From NCBI GenBank assembly GCA_019695185.1, contig JAIBAN010000080.1:1-37409 (forward strand): a DNA stretch of 37,409 nt. Reading direction: 5' to 3'. Position numbers and translations under genes: made by a program. A model generated the notes under the pieces. That model was not told the origin of the DNA, did no database searches, and saw nothing but the letters and a program-made list of their open reading frames with translations. Positions 32,767 through 37,409 of this stretch are shown here, one piece after another; the first letter of the stretch is position 1, and every line of letters begins with the position of its first letter. The stretch is from Blastocatellia bacterium (lineage in GTDB: Bacteria; Acidobacteriota; Blastocatellia; Chloracidobacteriales; Chloracidobacteriaceae).

Positions 32767-35700
32767 TTAATGCGTCCGGCGGTCTTCCAATGTCGGCGGA
32801 ATTGATTCCCCCGCATCAACCGGCAGAACCCGTAGCGTCAGGGCGGCGGCTTCATCGGTTGGCAATGAAGCGGCAATGGTGGGAGCCACCTCGCTGACCA
32901 CCTGTGGGGTCAGCGCAGTTGGCTGATATTCAATGTCACTGGTCGGCACCAGCGGCAGACTGGTTGCTGCCGTGTGTGGTTTCAAGGGACCGGTATAGCG
33001 GGCCACGGCCAGCGCAAAACCATCCGCCAGTTCCGTGGCCGTCGGGCGTTCATCCGGATTTTTTGACAAAGCCCGCAGAATAACGTGCTGAACATCCTCC
33101 GGCAGTCCCGGAATCAGGTCGGTCAGCGGTGGTGGCGGCATCCGCAAATGCGCCAGAATCAGGCTGCCAATGCCGTCAGCAAATCCTTCGAACGGAGTCT
33201 GGCCGGTCAAACACTCATAGAGCACAATACCCAGGCTGTACACATCGGATTTTTCACCATAGGGCGCATTTGACAGGCGTTCCGGCGACATATACATCGG
33301 TGTGCCAATAATGCCGCCAGTGGCGGTCAGGCGGAGATTGTCCGGGCCAGTCTCCTCTCCGACCAGCTTGGCAATTCCAAAATCAAGCACTTTCACCACC
33401 TCTCCTTCTGCAGTCCGGTGGAGGAAAATATTGTCCGGTTTGATGTCGCGGTGAATCAGTCCCTGCCGGTGGGCTTCGGCCAGGGCGGAACAGACCGGAG
33501 TGATGATTTCCACCGTCCGGTTGAGGGTGAGCTTGTGGCGGAAACGAAGTTCAGCCGTCAGGGAATGTCCCACCAGCAGTTCCATCACCAGATACGCAAT
33601 GCCTTCGGCGGAAATGCCCGAATCCAACACCTGGATGGCATTGGGATGATTGACACGGGAAGCCGAAATCCCCTCCCGGCGAAAGCGTTCAACCGCTTCG
33701 GTGGTGTCATTTCCCTGCGTCGGACGAAAGACTTTGATGGCTATCGGACGGTTGAGCCCCAGATGAGTGCCCCGAAAAACAACCCCAAATCCGCCGGACC
33801 CGATTTTCTGGTCCAACCGGTATTTGTCATCGAGTACGGTTCCGGGCAGGGCTTCGGCCAGCGCTGAGAAAATCCGGTCCGCCCGTTGCTGCGAGGCAAT
33901 CAGTTCGGAATTCTTTTGGGCCAGTTCCTTGTTTTTGCGCTCCGTTTCATGATTGGCCTGTTCCAGCGCCACCATGTTTTGGGCGAGTTCCGCCGTGCGC
34001 TCGGCCACCTTGGCTTCCAGTTCAAGGGTGCGCAGTTCAAGTTGCCGAAACCGCCAGCGAACCCCGGAATATCCCAAACCCGTAGCGGCAATCAGATAGA
34101 GGGCATAAGCCCAACCGGTGCGCCAGGGGGCCGGTTTGACGGAAAAGGTGGCCTCCACCGGACCGGTCACCGCTCCGTCGGGGTTGCGCGCCCAGACTTT
34201 GAAAACGTAGGTTCCCGCCCCCAGATTTGTGTAACGGGCTTTGTTGTCAGTAGTCCAGGGCGCAGGCGCGGACTCCAGTCCAACCAGTTGGGTTTGAAAG
34301 GAAAAATTGGGACTGCCGGAAAAATCAAGCAAAGCAAAGGCAAACGTGACCGTATTTTCGTGATACACCAGGGGGCGGTTGAGGGTCACGGGAACATTGT
34401 TGACCAGGGTCTGTTCAATCTGGATGGGGGCGTCAACCGGATTGGGAACCTCACGGCGCGGGTCAAACAGGGCAGCCCCATTTAACGTGCCAAACCAGAT
34501 ACGGCCCTGGCTGTCCACCATTGACGCTCCGCTGTTGGCTTCGTTGCCGGGCAATCCGTCGCCATCGTTATAGGCAGTCAGGTGCCAGTCAGCCGGATGT
34601 TGGGGCATCGCATTTTTGGCAACCAGCCGAAAGGCTCCCCGGTTGGTGCTGCCAAAAAAAGTTGGATTGTTGTCGTGGTTTGGGGTTTGGCGGATTTGGT
34701 AAACCGTGTTGTTGGGAATTGCGGGTTGGGTCTGGTCATTGAGTGTATGCCAGATAATTTTTTGATTATCAGACTCGTAAATTCCCCACAGCATCCCGCT
34801 TCCCAGGGTTCCCACCAAAACCAGCGTGCGCCCATCGGCCACAGGCGTTGGCTGTACGGAAATGGTGAATTCACTCGGCAGCCCGTCGGCTTTCCGGATG
34901 TGCCGCCAGATTTCCCCTTCCCTTACATACAGCCCTTCGTTGGTGGTGACCCACAAAACCTTACCGTTTCGGGCGCGAGACTCCCTGATACAATACACTT
35001 TTTCTTTCGGAAAGGCCGGATTATCCTTTGCCGTCGTCCATTTCCCATCCTTGAAACAGGCCAGTCCTTCACCGTCCGTCCCCACCCACAACACGGGTTT
35101 TCCATCAGTGTCAAACGTGGCCAGCAAACAATGAACGGCATTTGACGGCAGGCCGGTTTTGGTATCGAACAGCAGGCGTTCCGTTCCCCGCAACCCAACC
35201 ACGCCACCACCATAGGTTCCTATCCACAGGATGCTTTCTCCCGTTTCGGTAAAGCCTTCGCTCAAGGCATAGACCGAATCCACCGGCAACCCGTTGTGAC
35301 TGTTGAGAATGGTCCAGGTCCCAGCTTCCCACCGGCCTACTCCGCCGGTACCGCCAATCCAATACACGGGGTTCCCCGTTGCAGCCTTGGTTTCAAGCAG
35401 ACACATGACTTCCTGAATGGGCGCACCGGTGGCTTTGTCAACCGTGGCCCATTTCCCCAGGTCAAGCCGCACCAGCCCTTTGCCGTCAGTTCCGACCCAC
35501 AGACGAATCGAACCAGCGGACGTATCCTCCGCCAGCAGCGATGCCAGGGTGTCGGTGGGAAACCCATTGGTGACCGTCCAACATCGCCAATTGTTGCCGG
35601 TCACAGCCACCAGTCCTCCGCCATTGGTGGCCAGCCAAACAGTTTTTTCCCCGTTGGGACTGTGGGTTTCCGCCAGGGCGGCGACCCAATCGTGAGGCAG

Positions 35701-36570
35701 GCGGCTGTTTTTGGTTGTAAAGGTGCTCCATTGCCCGTCTTTCAGCTTGGCTGCCCCTTGTTTGGTTCCAATCCAGAGCGCGGTTCGGCCATCTGCCTCG
35801 ACGGTTTCGAGTCCGGACCTGATTTCCTTGCCCGGCAAGCCGGAATTGGCCGGGGTAAAAACCTCCCATGCACTTGGAGCCATAAACTCCCGGCTGGTCA
35901 CGCCCTCCGCAGCCAGGCGGACCCTGGCCAGCCCGGCGTCACGGGTGCCAATCCACAGGGCGCGCCCGTTGTCCACGGTTTGGGATTCCAACAGCACATT
36001 GACGGAATCACCCGGCAGCGGAGAGTTGGCATGGTCGAAATGGGTCCATTTTCCGGCGGTGAAACAGGCCAGTTCTTTGGTGGTTCCAACCAGTATCTGT
36101 GAGTTTCCCTGGCTGTCCTTGATTTCCAGCAGGCGTTGCGCCCGATTGCTGAAAAACCCGGTCGTCTGGTCATAAATTGTCCAGTTGCCCTGGTCATACC
36201 GAAGCACTCCGCTGCCGGCGGAAGCCATCCACAGACTGCCGTCCGAAGCGGCCAGCAAATGTACAATATAGGACGACGTTGCGCGCTGGGGCAGGGGCAG
36301 CGGGGTCCAGGTCCGGCCATTGTAGACTGCTACGCCGTCCTGGGTGCCCACCCACAAATAGCCCCGCTGGTCCCTTGCGCTACAAAAAACCGAATTCTGC
36401 GGCAGTCCGTCGCGGTCGGAAAAAACCCGAAACGCCGGACGCCCTTCAAGCACCGGCCCGGTTTGGGCCCCGGTCGGAATCGTCAACAGGCACAACACCA
36501 CCCACAGCCAACAAACCCAACCCTTGCCAAAAGTCACCCTGTAATGGCGAGGAAGAAATCGTACATTCAT
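32767..36570 (-). CDS. Two-component-style beta-propeller sensor fused to a Ser/Thr protein kinase (second paralogue)
   Basis: A 1267-aa protein with the same layout as its neighbour: signal segment (about 15-36, ending TGAQ), a long series of propeller repeats (LWIGT and VLWVGT steps, about 45-690), a Y_Y_Y-like domain, a membrane helix (about 795-818), a coiled coil with a run of Glu, Lys and Gln, and a kinase (about 916-1185) with GSGGFGVVF, AIKVF, HRDIKPDN, DFGIAK and SPERL. The junction from QRADRIFSALAEALPGTVL into the kinase is almost identical to the neighbour, while the sensor halves have diverged more, as expected for duplicated receptors with different ligands. The stop of the upstream kinase gene is 20 bp before this start, so they form an operon. 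No Shine-Dalgarno is evident. Confidence 0.92.
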   Translation of the reverse strand: MNVRFLPRHYRVTFGKGWVCWLWVVLCLLTIPTGAQTGPVLEGRPAFRVFSDRDGLPQNSVFCSARDQRGYLWVGTQDGVAVYNGRTWTPLPLPQRATSSYIVHLLAASDGSLWMASAGSGVLRYDQGNWTIYDQTTGFFSNRAQRLLEIKDSQGNSQILVGTTKELACFTAGKWTHFDHANSPLPGDSVNVLLESQTVDNGRALWIGTRDAGLARVRLAAEGVTSREFMAPSAWEVFTPANSGLPGKEIRSGLETVEADGRTALWIGTKQGAAKLKDGQWSTFTTKNSRLPHDWVAALAETHSPNGEKTVWLATNGGGLVAVTGNNWRCWTVTNGFPTDTLASLLAEDTSAGSIRLWVGTDGKGLVRLDLGKWATVDKATGAPIQEVMCLLETKAATGNPVYWIGGTGGVGRWEAGTWTILNSHNGLPVDSVYALSEGFTETGESILWIGTYGGGVVGLRGTERLLFDTKTGLPSNAVHCLLATFDTDGKPVLWVGTDGEGLACFKDGKWTTAKDNPAFPKEKVYCIRESRARNGKVLWVTTNEGLYVREGEIWRHIRKADGLPSEFTISVQPTPVADGRTLVLVGTLGSGMLWGIYESDNQKIIWHTLNDQTQPAIPNNTVYQIRQTPNHDNNPTFFGSTNRGAFRLVAKNAMPQHPADWHLTAYNDGDGLPGNEANSGASMVDSQGRIWFGTLNGAALFDPRREVPNPVDAPIQIEQTLVNNVPVTLNRPLVYHENTVTFAFALLDFSGSPNFSFQTQLVGLESAPAPWTTDNKARYTNLGAGTYVFKVWARNPDGAVTGPVEATFSVKPAPWRTGWAYALYLIAATGLGYSGVRWRFRQLELRTLELEAKVAERTAELAQNMVALEQANHETERKNKELAQKNSELIASQQRADRIFSALAEALPGTVLDDKYRLDQKIGSGGFGVVFRGTHLGLNRPIAIKVFRPTQGNDTTEAVERFRREGISASRVNHPNAIQVLDSGISAEGIAYLVMELLVGHSLTAELRFRHKLTLNRTVEIITPVCSALAEAHRQGLIHRDIKPDNIFLHRTAEGEVVKVLDFGIAKLVGEETGPDNLRLTATGGIIGTPMYMSPERLSNAPYGEKSDVYSLGIVLYECLTGQTPFEGFADGIGSLILAHLRMPPPPLTDLIPGLPEDVQHVILRALSKNPDERPTATELADGFALAVARYTGPLKPHTAATSLPLVPTSDIEYQPTALTPQVVSEVAPTIAASLPTDEAAALTLRVLPVDAGESIPPTLEDRRTH

Positions 36571-36590
36571 AGGAAGGCCATCATTTCTGT

Positions 36591-37409
36591 TTACCTATCA
36601 GACGGAATCCCTTGAAACGTTTCGGTTGGAGCATCCTGAGAACGGAGTGCTTCTTTCTGTTTGATAGTGACCGTCGGCGCATCAGCCAGGGGAACCTGCA
36701 CCGTGGCGGTGTCTTCGGCTGTGTCGGCCTGGACCAACCCGGTCAATTTCTCATAGCGGTATTCTCCCGTTATCTTCGCCAAAGAAGCCTCCTCCGGCTT
36801 GCCCAGATGGGGTCGCGCGGCATCGGCAAACTGTTCCGCCAGCAGGAGCGGGCCGGGCCGGTCAGCCGGGCTTTTGGCCAGAGCCTCCAAAATCACGGTT
36901 TCAATCGCTTCCGGAAGATTCGGATTGAACTGGCGCAACGACGGCGGCGACTCCTGCAAATGTGCCAGAATCACCTGATAGGCATTCTCTTCAGCTACAA
37001 ACGGAGGCCGTCCGCAGAGCATTTCATAGAGCATCACCCCCAAACTGTAGACATCCGATTTACCGTCATAGGCTTTTCCACTCAACCGTTCCGGAGCCAT
37101 GTAGGTTGGCGTCCCCACAATGCCGCCCGTCGCCGTCAGGTCATAGCCCGCACCGCTGCCGGCTTCCCCCACCAGTTTGGCAATGCCAAAATCCACCACT
37201 TTGACCACTTCCCCTTCACCCGTCCGGTGCAAGAAGATATTGGCCGGCTTGATGTCCCGGTGAACAATCCCCAACCGATGCGCTTCGGCCAGCGCCTGAC
37301 AAACCGGAGTCAAAATTTCTGCCGGCCGCCGCAGGGAAAGATAACCGCATTTTTGCAATTCCTCCCACAGTGAATAGCCTTCCAGCAGTTCCATGACCAG
37401 ATAGGCGAT
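36591..37409 (-). CDS. Ser/Thr protein kinase, 5' part outside the window (third paralogue)
   Basis: The C-terminal part (at least 272 residues) of a Hanks-type kinase whose N-terminus lies beyond the window edge. The frame is open through IAYLVMELLEG at the edge. Visible are HRDIKPANIF, DFGIAKLVGE, GTPTYMAPERL and SDVYSLGVMLYEML, followed by a tail with Thr-Pro and Thr-Val motifs (DAPTVTIKQ). Sequence and order match the two neighbouring kinases, so it is probably another propeller sensor kinase, but the sensor part is not seen. It is the first gene of the three-kinase unit and ends 20 bp before the next start. Confidence 0.88.
   Translation of the reverse strand: MAYLVMELLEGYSLWEELQKCGYLSLRRPAEILTPVCQALAEAHRLGIVHRDIKPANIFLHRTGEGEVVKVVDFGIAKLVGEAGSGAGYDLTATGGIVGTPTYMAPERLSGKAYDGKSDVYSLGVMLYEMLCGRPPFVAEENAYQVILAHLQESPPSLRQFNPNLPEAIETVILEALAKSPADRPGPLLLAEQFADAARPHLGKPEEASLAKITGEYRYEKLTGLVQADTAEDTATVQVPLADAPTVTIKQKEALRSQDAPTETFQGIPSDR

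Overview
The window reads as a chromosomal segment of a Gram-negative bacterium, most likely an Acidobacteriota (Blastocatellia-like) organism. The basis is an Oar-like TonB-dependent receptor with a carboxypeptidase-regulatory N-terminus, giant sensor proteins joining beta-propeller repeats to Hanks-type Ser/Thr kinases, and intergenic spaces packed with heptanucleotide tandem repeats. The taxonomic call is an inference; no rRNA or marker gene is present.

Layout: (1) 1-2020, a retron-type reverse transcriptase on the minus strand with a bidirectional terminator behind it and, upstream, a 23-bp stem-loop plus two GC-rich hairpins in the place expected for msr-msd. (2) 2180-6417, a SWIM zinc-finger protein, an MgtE magnesium transporter and a PLP threonine/serine dehydratase, all minus. 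(3) 6808-7602, a Uma2-type PD-(D/E)XK protein with a 21-bp tandem repeat in its 3' end. (4) 7733-20522, an alpha-glucan uptake and breakdown locus on the minus strand: outer-membrane receptor, secreted GH13 amylase/cyclomaltodextrinase, sodium:solute symporter, secreted GH15 glucoamylase/glucodextranase, cytosolic GH77 4-alpha-glucanotransferase and an SLC45-like MFS sugar transporter. Every gap in this locus carries a palindromic or heptamer repeat. (5) 21097-25716, a divergent pair of tandem-domain universal stress proteins, an ATP-grasp protein and two unrecognised small genes. (6) 25991-27231, a class I tRNA whose anticodon reads CUA (amber), an unrecognised basic protein, and an overlapping PTH2-type peptidyl-tRNA hydrolase interrupted by one in-frame TAG. 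(7) 27344-37409, a HEAT-repeat/TonB-C protein and three related Ser/Thr kinase genes, the last cut by the window edge.

For the glucan locus, the receptor would import malto-oligosaccharides, the periplasmic GH13 and GH15 enzymes would release short sugars and glucose, the two inner-membrane transporters would take them up, and MalQ would process them in the cytosol.

The two most interesting signals are the amber-reading tRNA about 1 kb upstream of a gene whose only disruption is an amber codon, and the retron with a candidate msr-msd. Both can be tested by comparison with related genomes and by RNA or protein data.
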